Shown in pieces: positions 1-11,659 of a DNA stretch of 64,000 bases (position 1 is the first letter of the stretch; each line of letters starts with the position of its first letter). The notes beneath the pieces were generated by a model that was not told the origin of the DNA, made no database searches, and saw only the letters and a list, made by a program, of their open reading frames with translations. Source of the stretch: Unio delphinus (lineage: Eukaryota > Mollusca > Bivalvia > Unionida > Unionidae); NCBI GenBank assembly GCA_029339505.1, contig JAQISU010000179.1, forward strand, positions 16,058,001 to 16,122,000. Direction: 5' to 3'. A program made the position numbers and the translations under genes.

Positions 1-409
1 ACCATTGATTTAAACAATTTTTAATCATTTCATTTTCAAAACACCATCTTTACTATTTTATCCAAAACCACTGTCCTTGTTTTGGCAATGTTAAGCTTCA
101 ATCATGAAATCCTTGCAAACAAAATTAATAGTTAAACAGAAGATTCCAGAGATTCAAGAGCCATCAAGGATTAAAGTAGTATCATCTGCAAACTGTGACA
201 GTAAGTATTATGTTTTAATTAGCTTGATACCTTTTATATTATTATTCTTTAATAGCACATACAATATTTCTGCACATAATATAGAGAGATATGGGGATAA
301 TATATCAGCTTGTTCTACAACCCCTGGACATTTTAAACAACTCTTGAAAGAATGCCATTTTGTAAAATTGCTGAAGAGTTATTATAATAAAAGTTTAAGG
401 CCTAGTGCC

Positions 410-1020
410 CTATATGTGGTTCAAAATGAAGAAATATATACCATTATGAATATATTTCCATGAAAAAGAATCAAATGCTTTTTCAATAATTAATAACAGT
501 ATACCCGGAATTTGTAATTCTTTTGTAATGTGCATAATGTCATATATGGTCCTTGTATTTTCACCAATATATTTTCCATTTACAAAACCAATTTGAATGT
601 CAGATATTATTTTATTCAATACTGCCCTCATTCTTTTGGCAATACATCCTGATGCTAATTTAAGCAGAAAATACTTTGGTTTATCCTCCTTGAATATGCA
701 GGTTATAATGCCTGGTCTCAAAACAGTTGAGAATGATCCAGTTTTATGCTTAATTAATTGTTCTAACTACAAATTCCCAATGCCAATCTAAAAAGACTTT
801 TAAAATATTCAGATAATCTTAAAGATTGCTCTCTGTCTAGCCTAGGAATTGTATAGTATTTTAGAAGGACCTGAAAGTCTACATCTTCTACATTTTTTAA
901 AATTCAATTTAAGATTATTATAATACTCTTCTACTTTCCCTTGAATAACAAATTGACTAAACTCTTCTACCCATTTACCATGGATCTAATTCTACTCTTT
1001 CAACGCATTTCTTTTCTCAT
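410..1020 (-). pseudogene. L1-like non-LTR reverse transcriptase relic
   Basis: An open stretch (721-410) reads like the N-terminal RT segments of L1/Tx1-type elements: RPGIITCIFKEDKPK, then ASGCIAKRMRAVLNKIISD, then GFVNGKYIGENTRTIYDIMH, and a degraded EKAFDS (normally D-F-x-K-A-F-D-S, here missing its first aspartate). The expected N-W-R-P-I-S-L segment between the first two blocks appears deleted. Upstream, 1020-830 in another frame holds YYNNLKLNFKK-like remnants with stops. It is a 5'- and 3'-truncated, inactive copy. Confidence 0.6.
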
Positions 1021-2590
1021 ACTTTCAAACTATTTTTTATTTTTTTAGAGTTAAAAGTTTCTAAATTATAAGGTCACATATAACCATATTTTATACAAGT
1101 TGTTTTCCTGTTTTTATTTTTATCTCAAGCATACAAAATTTTTTTCCACTAATGTTTGACAATAATGCATATGAAAATAATGAGTCTGATATAGTACATC
1201 TTAGATCTGAATTTGACACATCAGCAATATTTCCTTCATCATCAGCTAAAGCATATTGTAATGTTATTCTCTTCATGTACATATTGATTTCATCAATATA
1301 TTTTCAATAAATAGTACACTGTTACTAAATGTCCACAATCCTATACCCCTTATACAATTATTTTAATTCAAATGTAAATTTCTATATTTTTTCTTCAGTT
1401 ATCAATTATAGATTATTCATTGTATTCCATAAGGTGCATTATTACACTAATTGTTATAAATTGTTCTATTGAAATGCATGCATCATATATTTTGAATTTG
1501 TTTCTATTTTTAAAAAATCTGGTATTTTTCTTACAACTGCGCAAACCCCCCAGGTCTGTCCTTCTCAATAGTCCCATGGGGTTACTCACCTTGCTTTATT
1601 ATATAGGTTTATTTAGTAAGAGTTAAAATCTGACCAGAAATAATAAATAAAGTGCTGACAAACTCAACCAATCAGACAGAAGAGCACCTTAATTTTTCTT
1701 TTCTTATTATTATATTGTTATCTGGTTGATATAAGTCTGTAAAGTTTACTCAGAATCAGATAAGATACAGTCTCTAGGCTAGTAACAATTTCAGCCAATG
1801 TGATGCAAGATCACCTCATTATTCTGTATTGTGTACTTTCATTACAGAACTCATCCAAGATCTTGATCATATTAGTTCATTCACCAATCAGATAAAAAAT
1901 ATGGCTTTAAGGGTGGCAATAAAATCAACAGATGAAAGCTCATTTCATAAGTATGCTTGGACCTTGTTCATTACTGAACTCAGTCAAGACCCTTATGATG
2001 CACACACATATTCCAATTATGATCAAAATCACACAAGCAAAAATGTCTCCAGAATGGTAATAAGCTCAGCCAATCAAATGCAAGATCCCTCATAAAACTA
2101 GATAGATCTTGTGCATATTCACACTCCTCTGAGATATTTACAACAAAAACCTGTATTTCAAATTTTATCAGCAATTGGATAAACAGCCTGGCTTCCAGAA
2201 TGGAAACATGCAAATGTTGAAGAATGAATAGATGACAAACACATATCCATAAGTTTTATTTGGCTTCACCACCAATAAATCAAATGATATCTGAACACAA
2301 ACAAGAAATTTAATTTTTTCTTAAACTGTTAAATGCTCATGACAGATAGATGGCATTCTATATATTGTAACTGCTTTGTCATGCAGTTTGCAACAGTTAT
2401 GCACAATGAAATAGTAAATGTAGAAGAGTGTGTTATTCAATAACAGTAAAGTTCTACTAAATTTTGACTAATAAAAAACGAAAGAGACAAAAATGACAAC
2501 TAAGATTGTCTTCTGACATGAAAAGAACCAAAACCAAAATGTTAAATTCAACACAACCTTCAATTTCTGCCACACATTGTTTGAACTAGT
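1021..2590. other. No gene recognised; diverged repeat at 1790-2095
   Basis: AT-rich sequence without a supportable exon. Between about 1790 and 2095 the block agccaat-n-gatgcaagatc followed by ctcatt and gatcttgatcatatt occurs in two diverged copies, and related copies are found at 38.43-38.87 kb. Confidence 0.5.
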
Positions 2591-2599
2591 CCAAACAAT

Positions 2600-4664
2600 G
2601 CTCACACTGGAACAAAGGTCAGTCCATTTTTTTTCTGTCTCTACCGCCCTCCTCCTAGTAGAAAAATCAAGCTGACTGAATCTCTCTTTTTGGAGCAGTT
2701 TCCAAATCTTCTGGAGTATGAAAATTCGATAGGTGGTAACCTAATTATTCTTGGAGATTTCAACTTTCACTTTGACTGTCCTGGAAAACCATACACGTCA
2801 AAATCTTAAACAGTGAGTTAACCAACCTACCCATAAACTTGGTCACATTTTAGACTGGTTTCTTTATAGACCTGATGATAATATTCTGCAATCCACCCTT
2901 GTATCCCACGAACTTGCATTGGATCACCTCTGCATTGTATGCCATCTCAACGAATCAGTCCCTAACCCTCCACCTCTATTTGCTACTAAGAGAAACCTCC
3001 ATATGATAAATAGAACCAAATTCATGCATTACATCCAAGAAAACCTAATAACTTTCTTACATTCAACAGCGGAACAACTTGATAACTGCCTGCGTTCATT
3101 GCTTGAAAAACATGCCCCAGCCACCAAATGCAGAGTATCAATAAAAAAGTGTTCTCTATGGTACAGCAGTGTTAGGCACCAGCTTCGCACTGCTAAAAGA
3201 CATCGCCGAAAAGCAGAGAGGTTTTGGATTTCCACCAGACTCACTATTAATAAACAAATCTATGAAGCCACTAAGAAAACCGTCACAAACATAGTCCATT
3301 TAGCCAAATCATCGCACTACAGTACTAAGATCATGGAGAGTTCGAGCTGCAAAGAGCTCTTCGAGATAACTAGCAAACTAATATTAAGGAACAAATGTAC
3401 ACCACTTCCAACCTTCTCTCCACTTCCGGACCAATATGCAAATTTCTTCCATGACTAAGTACAAACCGTTAGAGATTAGCTTGACAGCACAATTTCAAAT
3501 GACTCGTCACCATACAGTTATGATGCAGAATTTCAGCGACAACCATTAGGAGCATTTGAACCTATTTCTATTGATTTAGTACGGACAATCATGATGAAAA
3601 GTGCACCAAAGTCTTGTGATCTTGATCCAATTCCGACATCACTGCTTCTTGAGAAGTTAGACCTAATATTGCCTTCACTAACTGATGTTATTAATATCTC
3701 TCATCGGTGGAATTCCCATCATTTTTTCAAAACTGCCATCGTAAAGCCAACACTTGACGATTTAAAGAACTACTGCCCAGTGTGTAATCTCCCATTCATA
3801 TAAAAAAATCTTAGAAAAGGTTGTTCTAACCCAACTTGTATCTCATTTGAATTCAAACAGTGTTTTTACCAATGTACAGTCTGCATATCGCCCTTGCCAC
3901 AGTACAGAAACTACTCTTCTGAAAGTAGTTAATGACATTCACTCTGCTTTGGATAGTGGGAAGATTACAGTCCTCACTCTCCTGGATTTATCTGCAGCAT
4001 TTGACACAATAAACCATGATATATTACTTCACCGTCTCCAGCATGTATTTGGCATTCAGAATATAGCCTTACAGTGCTTCAAGTACTACTTAGTCAACAG
4101 GACACAAATTATATCTGCAAATGGAATACACTCCAGCCCAGTTGACGTATGTTGTGGTGTTCCACAAGGATCTTTTCTTGAACCTGTTCTCTTCATTCTG
4201 TACACTCAGCCGGTCTCAAGAGTCATAGATAATCACTCAGTGTTGCACCAATTGCATGCTGATGACACCCAAATACACAAGTCTAGCCACCAAACTGAAG
4301 TTGATGCTACCATCCATGGAGTAGCGAGGTGTTATTTCTGATGTGAAATCATGGATGACATGTAACAAGCTGCAGATGAATGATGATAAAACTGAGGCTA
4401 TTCTGATCACAACACAAAGACTTTCTCATTCACATCCTTTACCTCAGACAATAAATATCAGCAACACCAACATTAAATTCTCACAGTCAGTATGAAATCT
4501 AGGCGTTACTCTAGACAGTACTCTCACATTGCACCAACATGTCATGAACATATGCAAGGCTGCATATCTTGAACTGACACGCATCAGTTCTATTCGTAAA
4601 TATCTTTCAGTTGATGCCACTAAAACATCTGTGTGTTCATTAGTACTTTCAAGACTGGACTATT
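2600..4664 (+). pseudogene. L2/CR1-like non-LTR retrotransposon, 5' portion (endonuclease + RT), disrupted
   Basis: Remains of ORF2 across several frames. At 2640-2900 there is endonuclease sequence with LIILGDFNFHFDCPG and, at 2920, LDHLCIV where S-D-H is expected. The linker is open at 2919-3458. The RT begins near 3590 with KSCDLDPIPTSLL, then TAIVKPTL and LKNYCPVCNLPF. An open frame at 3847-4341 holds DLSAAFDTINHDILLHRL, GVPQGS, and HADDTQIHKS, where the catalytic Y/F-A-D-D has become HADD. A further frame at 4340-4663 reads KSWMTCNKLQMNDDKTE, LGVTLDSTL and SLVLSRLDY. Coding stops abruptly after the TAT codon at 4661-4663 and resumes at 11112. Frameshifts and stops make it inactive. Confidence 0.85.
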
Positions 4665-5090
4665 CCTTTAAAAAAATGTAATCCGAAATCAAGCTTGCGT
4701 GAGCGTGTGATAGTACACTTCTTACGATATTAACTGTAGCTCGCAGACTACATAGGAGCTCGCACTAAGCTCGTAGAAGTAATTTGGCTACATTCAAGTA
4801 AAGTTGCTCGTATGATCTTGCTAGCAAACCCTGCAGATAAATTAATTATCGACAAAATGGACATAGTGAAAAATTAAATTACTAGAAAATGTAACATTTT
4901 GTGTATAAAATCATTAATTTGCATATCAAAACAATAATCTTGACTTGTTTTGAAAAAGGTATTGAAATTCCACTTCTAATAGTTATTTGCTAGGTCATCT
5001 AGTTGGCCACCCCTGGTAAAAAAATAATAATAATGACTTTATTAAAAGAAGCTCATTAGGTCAGGCCTTCCCTCTGCATTTACATCTGTA

Positions 5091-5298
<208 letters not shown>

Positions 5299-5300
5299 TA

Positions 5301-5465
5301 GGGTGTCCCAAATTTTTTTTTTTAAATTCAAAATCTCACCCTCCAGAAAGTTTCTTTGTGACCATCTGATGCTATTTAAAAAAATTCATAATTTTTTAAG
5401 GACATTTAGGGGTCTCTCAAGGACCCCAAATTTCCATGAAAATCTTCAAAATGGCATGAAATGTG
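5301..5465 (+). repeat. Left terminal inverted repeat
   Basis: Imperfect inverted copy of 7909-8083. The ends GGGTGTCCC/GGTGTCCC are the most conserved part. Confidence 0.85.
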
Positions 5466-5765
5466 ACGATTTTATGTTAGGTATTATTAACATATTAATA
5501 AATTGCTGAATATGTGTTTAATGAAATGAGAACGTCTAACTATGTAGAATCTATTAAATTATTTAAATATAAGCTTAGCTATACTTGTATAAAGAACCAA
5601 AATTTAATAAAATCATCAAAATCTACACAATAAGTAACATATCAGATCATGCAATTTTTACTTAATAATATGCACTGTAACATAAGTGTAACTTAAAGTA
5701 AGTTTTCACAATTTATGTGTAATTTTTAAGCCACAAGTTTATTCAGTGTGCTACGATAATGTACT

Positions 5766-7454
5766 CTACATATCTACAAGACTGTCACGGTTGCTATGAC
5801 TAAACAGTTTTCGATGTTGCTCTACGACTTGTAGCAGATATTGTTTCTGAGTTTCACCTTTTGTAATCGTGGCATTGAATGTCTGGATCAACGCTATGCC
5901 ACGCTCCGCACAATCGTTTACACAAGCCAGGTTCTTTACAAGATCTTCGGCCTTCTTGAACGATGGGTTTTCAGGCCGTGATTCAACGGGAACATCTAGG
6001 AAGCTATCATCAAGACCTGTAATGTGGAAGAAAGTGCGAGATATGGTCAATTCTGCCAAACTGTGAGACAGTGACTTCAATAAATGTTCCCCTCGATCAG
6101 ACTGGGCTGAAATCACAAGCTGTGTTTTCTCACTTGAAGACAGATGCGGTGAAAACAAAGCAAGAGTTGCTAACTCTGGGCTGATGTACCACGAATGTCG
6201 TGTCATCATCTTTAGGCCAGCCGTCTGCAACGCTTGGTCATCATATTCACGCAATCGCTGGATCAGCAGAATGTCATTTATCGGAGCATCTGTGACGATT
6301 TTACTAGTAAACCATGACTGGATGTAAACACAGACGACAAATCTGTTAAACCTCTTAATTCCTTGTAATTCACGAGCGGTAAGTTTGAAGACGGTTTCAT
6401 TGCTATCATAGAGCAATTCCATCTTCAGCGAGTAGATGGCCTTCGCCATCCAACGTGCTCGATGCAGGGCATCAGGCTTTCGGATCGCGTACTTTGTTTC
6501 TAGACCAACAGCAGAAGCTGCTAGGGACAGAAACTCACGATAGTCCTCTCTTGGATAATTGAGCTGACAGTGGTCTGCAATGAATTCTTTCAGTTTGTCC
6601 GACACATTGATCAAGGGAGTTTGACATTCTTTTGGCTTACGGTGGCTCATTTCGGACCATTTATCACGGAATCTCTTAAACATGAGAATATCTGGTCCAG
6701 TAGAAGGCCCTCCTAGGCAGACACTAAAAGAATCCGCCAATAGCACCTCAAACATATGGTGCCTGCAGGCCATCCACAGCAAGAACTGGTCGATAGATGA
6801 CTCAAGAAGAGAGCACGCTCCATTCATTCTGCCTGTGTGACAGGGAGTGGTATCAAAGCACATACCAATAACGAGTGTCTCTGACTGCCATGATTTCAGA
6901 AGTTCGAAAACCGCATCAGCAGCAGCTTTACCTGAACCAGAAGTCAATTTTGGAACCCCCATGAGCTTTGTGCTGCCATCATTTAGTGAAGTTGTCAGAA
7001 CTGAGAGTCGATCAATATTGTGGCTATCGTCACCAGTGACATCAGGTAGAAGCTTTCCATCCCAATGTATTATTGCTATACTGCTGCTAAAGTTCTTTTG
7101 TATTTGCTGTGCCAGTTCCTGAAGACGTTTCTTTCTGTGACGATGAACTGTGCTTTTTGAGAGTACGACAGCTGACGTTGAACATGGAGCCACTTCGTTA
7201 ACTACAGAAGCAAGTATCATGGTGGATTTTCGTATGCTTGCATTTGTTCGGTCAAGCACAGCTGATACTTTTGGCGATATGATAAGCTTGCATTTGATTT
7301 TTTCTGCATCACTTTTCGGCACTGACGCTTTTGATGTAAATTCACCGTCTTCATCGGATGATTGTTCACTAACTGATGTGTCATTGACCTCTGTAGCTGA
7401 CTCATGATTCTCTGACGGTTTTTCTGCAGCAGCAGCAGCAGCAGCTAATTCCAT
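5766..7454 (-). CDS. hAT-like (RNase H-fold) transposase-like protein, 562 aa
   Basis: Intact ORF and the only gene of the transposon. The first ~50 residues are low-complexity: an Ala run encoded by GCA repeats, then Ser/Glu/Asp-rich. A basic HRHRKKR stretch lies near 104-110. The core resembles a DDE/hAT catalytic fold: HWDGK at 130-134 (candidate first Asp), IGMCFDTTPCHTGR around 196-209 (second Asp), MACRHHMFEVL at ~228-238, equivalent to the C-x-x-H of hAT enzymes, and RARWMAKAIY at ~332-341, equivalent to the hAT R-W helix. I see no N-terminal BED or THAP finger; one could sit on an unseen upstream exon. I recognise the family pattern as a transposon-type protein common in invertebrate genomes but cannot name the superfamily. 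The ATG at 7454 is the first in frame. Confidence 0.8.
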   Translation of the reverse strand: MELAAAAAAAEKPSENHESATEVNDTSVSEQSSDEDGEFTSKASVPKSDAEKIKCKLIISPKVSAVLDRTNASIRKSTMILASVVNEVAPCSTSAVVLSKSTVHRHRKKRLQELAQQIQKNFSSSIAIIHWDGKLLPDVTGDDSHNIDRLSVLTTSLNDGSTKLMGVPKLTSGSGKAAADAVFELLKSWQSETLVIGMCFDTTPCHTGRMNGACSLLESSIDQFLLWMACRHHMFEVLLADSFSVCLGGPSTGPDILMFKRFRDKWSEMSHRKPKECQTPLINVSDKLKEFIADHCQLNYPREDYREFLSLAASAVGLETKYAIRKPDALHRARWMAKAIYSLKMELLYDSNETVFKLTARELQGIKRFNRFVVCVYIQSWFTSKIVTDAPINDILLIQRLREYDDQALQTAGLKMMTRHSWYISPELATLALFSPHLSSSEKTQLVISAQSDRGEHLLKSLSHSLAELTISRTFFHITGLDDSFLDVPVESRPENPSFKKAEDLVKNLACVNDCAERGIALIQTFNATITKGETQKQYLLQVVEQHRKLFSHSNRDSLVDM

Positions 7455-7908
7455 TTGCTTTATTTGTATAAAGAAACTACTTTCTAGTTGTAAGCAAAAA
7501 ATTAATTGTTAAAATTCTTTGTACATTAAATTATTTTATAAATTCTTTATTTTTATTCAGAATGCCTACTAATTTACGTGATACTACCCATTATCACTCA
7601 GTTACTGACTATGTAATAATAATCTAGTAGGTCTATGTACAATTTATGCATTAAACCAAACTATCTGAAATAGAATGTAAATTGTAACAAACACTTACCA
7701 AGTTTTATTCCTGCTACAGCTGTCATAACTATCCAAAATATATGATTAATTATTCCACAAATTGTCAATATTCAACAAATTAAAAAATATTAAATGTCTG
7801 TAAATTCGTGTCTTTTAGTGACTGGTCACATGACATATGCAACATTAGTATAATTACTGTAAAAATAATCATTAATTGATTTTACCAAAACCGGGCAATG
7901 CGGGCATT

Positions 7909-8082
7909 ATGTTGCATAAATTTTAAGATTTTCATGAAAATTTGGGTACCTTGAGGAACCCCTAAATATTCTTAAAAAATTATGAAATTTTTTAAGTAGA
8001 ATCAGATAATCACAAAGAAACTTTTGGAGGGTGAGACTTTGATTTTTCAAAAAAAAAAATTTGGGGCTATCTTTGGGACACC

Positions 8083-8083
<1 letters not shown>
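7909..8083 (-). repeat. Right terminal inverted repeat
   Basis: Imperfect inverted copy of 5301-5465. It ends GGGACACC at 8075-8082, followed by TTAA and the TA array. Confidence 0.85.
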
Positions 8084-8084
<1 letters not shown>

Positions 8085-8149
<65 letters not shown>

Positions 8150-8285
8150 CCCAGATTTGTACAAAATGAGGTGTCTTTAGACAACAAATGCTATTAAAAC
8201 TAGATAATTGATCTATTGCAAAAATAAAATATGTACAAAGCTTTAAGGATAAGTACATGCAGGATTCATACAAAGAGTAGTAGTG

Positions 8286-8344
<59 letters not shown>
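8085..8344. repeat. Two (TA)n tracts separated by ~140 bp
   Basis: Pure TA at about 8087-8145 and again at 8289-8344. The sequence between them is unique AT-rich DNA. Reading frames predicted through these tracts (alternating Ile-Tyr) are artefacts. Confidence 0.95.
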
Positions 8345-8347
<3 letters not shown>

Positions 8348-8475
8348 GTTTATATCTTCTATTTTGATGTACATGTCTGCATGGTCCAGACTTACTATAT
8401 GAATGTATATTTATCAATCATATTCAACAGAATTGGGGGGGGGGGGCCACACAAGCAAAAGCAGTGTTCTTGCCA

Positions 8476-8990
8476 TCATTTAATTGGATATACACACACG
8501 TCTTTGACATTTGTAATTGGAACTAATTTGTACTGTACATACTTGGATTTCAAAGGGACTATATTAACAGGATTTTCATCAATCACGCCATTTTCAACTG
8601 AAACTTCAGTATTATTTCTCAGTTCCTTTATGACTGCATAATATTGTGCTTGACACAAACAATCAATGGTACAATTTCTGTGACACTGTGCATAAACTTC
8701 AATATATTTCTCAACATGGCCAAGTTTTCTTGATTCATCATTTTCGTAGAAAATAACACTGTACGAGTTTTGTTCTGAAACTGCAGAATACTGTAAAGAT
8801 TGAAACAGAATTCCATCTTTATACATCCTGTAGAAACAAAACACTTTTTTAGGTTCATTAATGCCAAGGATTGAAGTTAAAAGGTTGAGCTGTTCATTTG
8901 AAAGTCTGTGTATTACTCGACTGCCTATAACACCAATACCGTTTTTTTTCTCCATATTTTGAACCAGATTACGGGGGTACGTTTGTTGTG
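8476..8990 (-). pseudogene. C-terminal fragment of a CACTA/EnSpm-like transposase-domain protein
   Basis: The open frame begins at 9225, but its first ~75 codons overlap a conserved DNA block shared with the 33-35 kb element and are probably not coding. The supportable part starts near 8990 and reads GSRVIHRLSNEQLNLL, then KKVFCFYRMYKDGILFQS, then QNSYSVIFYE, a K-L-G-x-V-E-K-Y-I strand, and SKYVQYKLVPI then VKDVCVYPIK before the stop. The order K-V-x-x-(F/Y)-x-R-x-x-x-x-G, then N-S-Y-(S/T)-V-x-F, then a (Y/L)-G-x-(I/V)-E strand is what I know from the C-terminal region of animal EnSpm/CACTA-type proteins. The N-terminal and catalytic parts are absent. It could be an orphan piece of the host element's own transposase. 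Confidence 0.5.
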
Positions 8991-9440
8991 CAAAAAAATT
9001 TTTTTGAACTAAAAAATATAATGTTAAAAAATTCACTGCAATATTCAGTTTAGTATGGGCACTCTGTTCAATTATGATAGCAATGTATCGCATGTATATA
9101 GGAATACAGGTCTTCAATATGATTGGTTCATTTGAAATTGAGGCTACCATGCCTGTATTTACCCGCCATATGGGATTTTGCAAACAGTTACCGCTGTCAC
9201 TGTATCTCATCTTTGTAATATGCAACTTCTAATCATGTTGAATAGGAAAGAAGAAGAATTCAGAATTTTCTCCATGAAAGACAAGAAAACAGGGCTGGAA
9301 TGACAATTGTGCCATCCTGTTTAGATTTGCGAAACAATCTGGTAAAGAAGAAAACGTTTTTCAAATTGTGTAATGTGATTTCGCTACTGGACATGCAATA
9401 CAAGAGCACGATAAACCTAATAAACATCAGCTTGCATCTT
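8965..9440 (+). repeat. Block shared (inverted) with 33.77-34.44 kb
   Basis: Aligns with the reverse complement of 33774-34440 over several hundred bases. Shared words include GATTGGTTCATTTGAAAT, CTTCTAATCATGTT, AATAGGAAAGA, CAGAATTTTCTCCA, GACAATTGTGCC and CAAATTGTGTAATGTGATTT. Predicted proteins are not conserved between copies except a KLCNVISLL stretch, so it is probably element DNA whose role is not protein coding, or very old coding DNA. Confidence 0.75.
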
Positions 9441-10690
9441 CATCTGGTGTTTTTCAACAGATTACATCAAGGAGCACTCTGGAGAGAGTGAGGCATCAGA
9501 AACTTTGAAGGAGTTCAACAGGATAATCAACAGCAAGTGTCGTACAGCTAGACGTTACCTAAATGAAATGTGCTGATTTTAAAGACATTTTACTTCAAAA
9601 CAGCTTACGAGTTGGATTTATTAAGATATTTAAAAAGTCATGTGATCTTAAGTTTGTAGTCCATTCGTTTATTGTAATTGTATTAGATTCAAAAAACTAA
9701 TTTTATTGTTTTTAACACAATCATAAAACATGGAAGTTTCATTTTCCATTTATGACAATTACTTTAGAGAGGTTGGTTCACTGAGCACTGTGGATAGAGA
9801 TAGTCATCACCAGCTATGAATGAATATCATCAACAGCAAGTGCGGACTGCCAAATGTTCCCAAAATAAATTGACCATCCATTTAGTACATATGCACAAAT
9901 CTGGCACAGAATGACCCCCTTCGCCCCCCCCCCCCCCGTTGCATACTTATTAAGACATGCCCCACCTGTGTACATACTCTTGATGCCAAACCAAAGTTTG
10001 TCTAGTGTCCGATAAAATTCAAACGTAGACTGAAGTCAGTCTAACAGGTTACATATTAGTCAAATAATTATAGATGTTTCACACCCATCCACCTTGTTTC
10101 TTATGCATACGTACATTATCAGTAGAAACGCACACTATACGCAAGCGTATGCATTTTGGTTACCCCCCCCTCTATATGTACGAACTAAATGGATGGCCCC
10201 TAATGTGAATTTTTTTAATGACCGTTAAACTTTATGATTTTTTTCAGTAAGTTGGATTTATTAAATTGTAAAATATCATCTGATATTAATTTTTCTACTC
10301 AGTTTTTATTAGATTCTAAAACTTAAGTTTTTGTTTTTTATAATTATTGAAATAAATAGAAATTTCACTTTCCATTTATGATAGTTCTTGTTATAATTAC
10401 TTTTTTATTGGTTGTCATCAAAAAAGGCAATGCCTTTATCCATTCCGAGAATCGGAACAATACAAAGAGATATATAAAAACTAAAGTACCAATGAGGAAA
10501 ACAAATATATTTTGTTGCTTTGAAGAAAAAACCCATTAGCTGTAAAATTTGAATTTTGTTTCATAATTTGTATTGCATTGCTTTTGGTGAGATTTCACTG
10601 TATTTATTTATTTAAAGCTTGATCTTCCCCATTGATCGACCAGGGACTGCAAAGTTTGCTGTATAAAGGTCTCAATGTAAGTGTGACTAG
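9441..10690. other. Interior of the nested element, no gene recognised
   Basis: AT-rich, with a C homopolymer near 9927-9938 and weakly repeated words (aataatt-ttttt; gaaatttcac-ttccatttatga at 9733 and 10366). No ORF with recognisable similarity. Confidence 0.5.
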
Positions 10691-11100
10691 CTAACCACAA
10701 GCTTGTATTAAACTTGTTACAATTCATTGTGAGCTTGCTACTTTACATGTATGAGCCCATGCTAAACTTGCAATGAGAATACAAGCTCGTTACGTGCTAT
10801 CAACCAGCTAGTACCAGCTGCTTCACAGCTTGTGACGAGCTTTATGCTCATTGTGAGCTCGTGCGTGCTAGGTGGTTGACAGTGCCTCACGAGCTTGCGT
10901 GCTTATTGCTAACTGGCAGGAGTGAAATTTCAGCGAGCTTGCTATATGTACGCATTGAGCGCGTTTAATAGTCATACGAGCCTGCCACGACTTCGTAATC
11001 GTTCCAAATCCGACCTCTACGTGCATTACAGCCAAGGCGTGGGCTCGTACATGCGAAGTTGCAGCGAGCTCGTATACTATCTTGAAATAAGCTCGCAATT
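10690..11100. repeat. Subterminal GAGCTCG/AGCTTG motif array (right end of nested element)
   Basis: About 20 occurrences of AGCTTG, GAGCTTG, GAGCTCG, GCTCGT and close variants in 400 bp, in both orientations. GC content is clearly higher than the flanks. The left end (4697-4840) has the same words. Confidence 0.75.
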
Positions 11101-11111
11101 TTTATAAGGGT

Positions 11112-11605
11112 TGTAACTCAATTCTGTCTGGTTCGTCACAATATTTACTCCAGAAACTTCAAAAAGTTCAAAACACAGCTGCACAGATCATCTTTAGAGT
11201 ACCTTGATCAGAGCACACCTCACCATTGCTCTGTACTCTACACTGGCTATCAATTCGATACAGAAGCAAACATAAATTTTTTTCTCTGTGCTATGTTTCA
11301 ATGACAGACTCCAGTCCAACATACCTATCCAGCCTCACCCATGTGTATACACCAGCTAGATACTTACGCTCTTCTTCTGATAATCGTATACTCATTGTTC
11401 CCACAGTGAAAACAAAGTCATATGGAACAATGTTCGTTTGCATTCCAGGGCCCGGCGACGTGGAACAAATTGCCCATCAAAATTAGACACAAAGACACAG
11501 TGGTCCCTTTGAAGAGTGCATGCATCATCTATTAATTTTTAAAATGGCCTATGCTGTGTTTATGACTGACCTCATTCAAAAATGTTTTTAAGCAACATAA
11601 TTTTC
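11112..11605 (+). pseudogene. L2/CR1-like retrotransposon, 3' portion of ORF2
   Basis: Continues the ORF broken at 4663: CNSILSGSSQYLLQKLQKVQ, NTAAQIIFRVP, then LHWLSIRYRSKHKF, and near 11450-11570 frame-shifted remnants of the W-N-x-L-P C-terminal segment (ACAAATTGCCCATC) and LKSA/HHLFKMAY-like words. It ends about 50-60 bp short of the TEP exon at 11660, so the original insertion sits right beside a splice donor. Confidence 0.8.
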
Positions 11606-11659
11606 ATGTTACACAAGCATTATCACTTAATTTGAACATTAACTATTTGAAATACTTAC

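Larger units (their letters stand above)
5301..8083 (-). mobile_element. Complete DNA transposon with ~170-bp terminal inverted repeats
   Basis: The left end GGGTGTCCCAAATTTTTTTT and the right end, read on the minus strand as GGTGTCCCAAAGATAGCCCC, begin long imperfect inverted repeats (5301-5465 and 7909-8083). Shared blocks include TCTCACCCTCCA, AGTTTCTTTGTGA, CATAATTTTTTAAG, TTTAGGGGT and TTTTCATGAAAATCTT (left copy one mismatch). One ORF for a 562-residue transposase-like protein lies between them. Both ends touch (TA)n. The flanks are TTTA (left) and TTAA (right), so the target duplication may be TTAA, TA or undetectable in the repeat. Single ORF, clear ends and little decay suggest a recent insertion. 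Confidence 0.85.

Noticed and set aside
7907..8641. Open frames rich in alternating Ile-Tyr around 8.1-8.35 kb
   Set aside because: Translation of (TA)n microsatellites. The same applies at 25.8 kb.
9118..9225. N-terminal part of the 249-codon frame at 9225-8476
   Set aside because: It overlaps a DNA block conserved with 34.2-34.3 kb, where this frame is not conserved.
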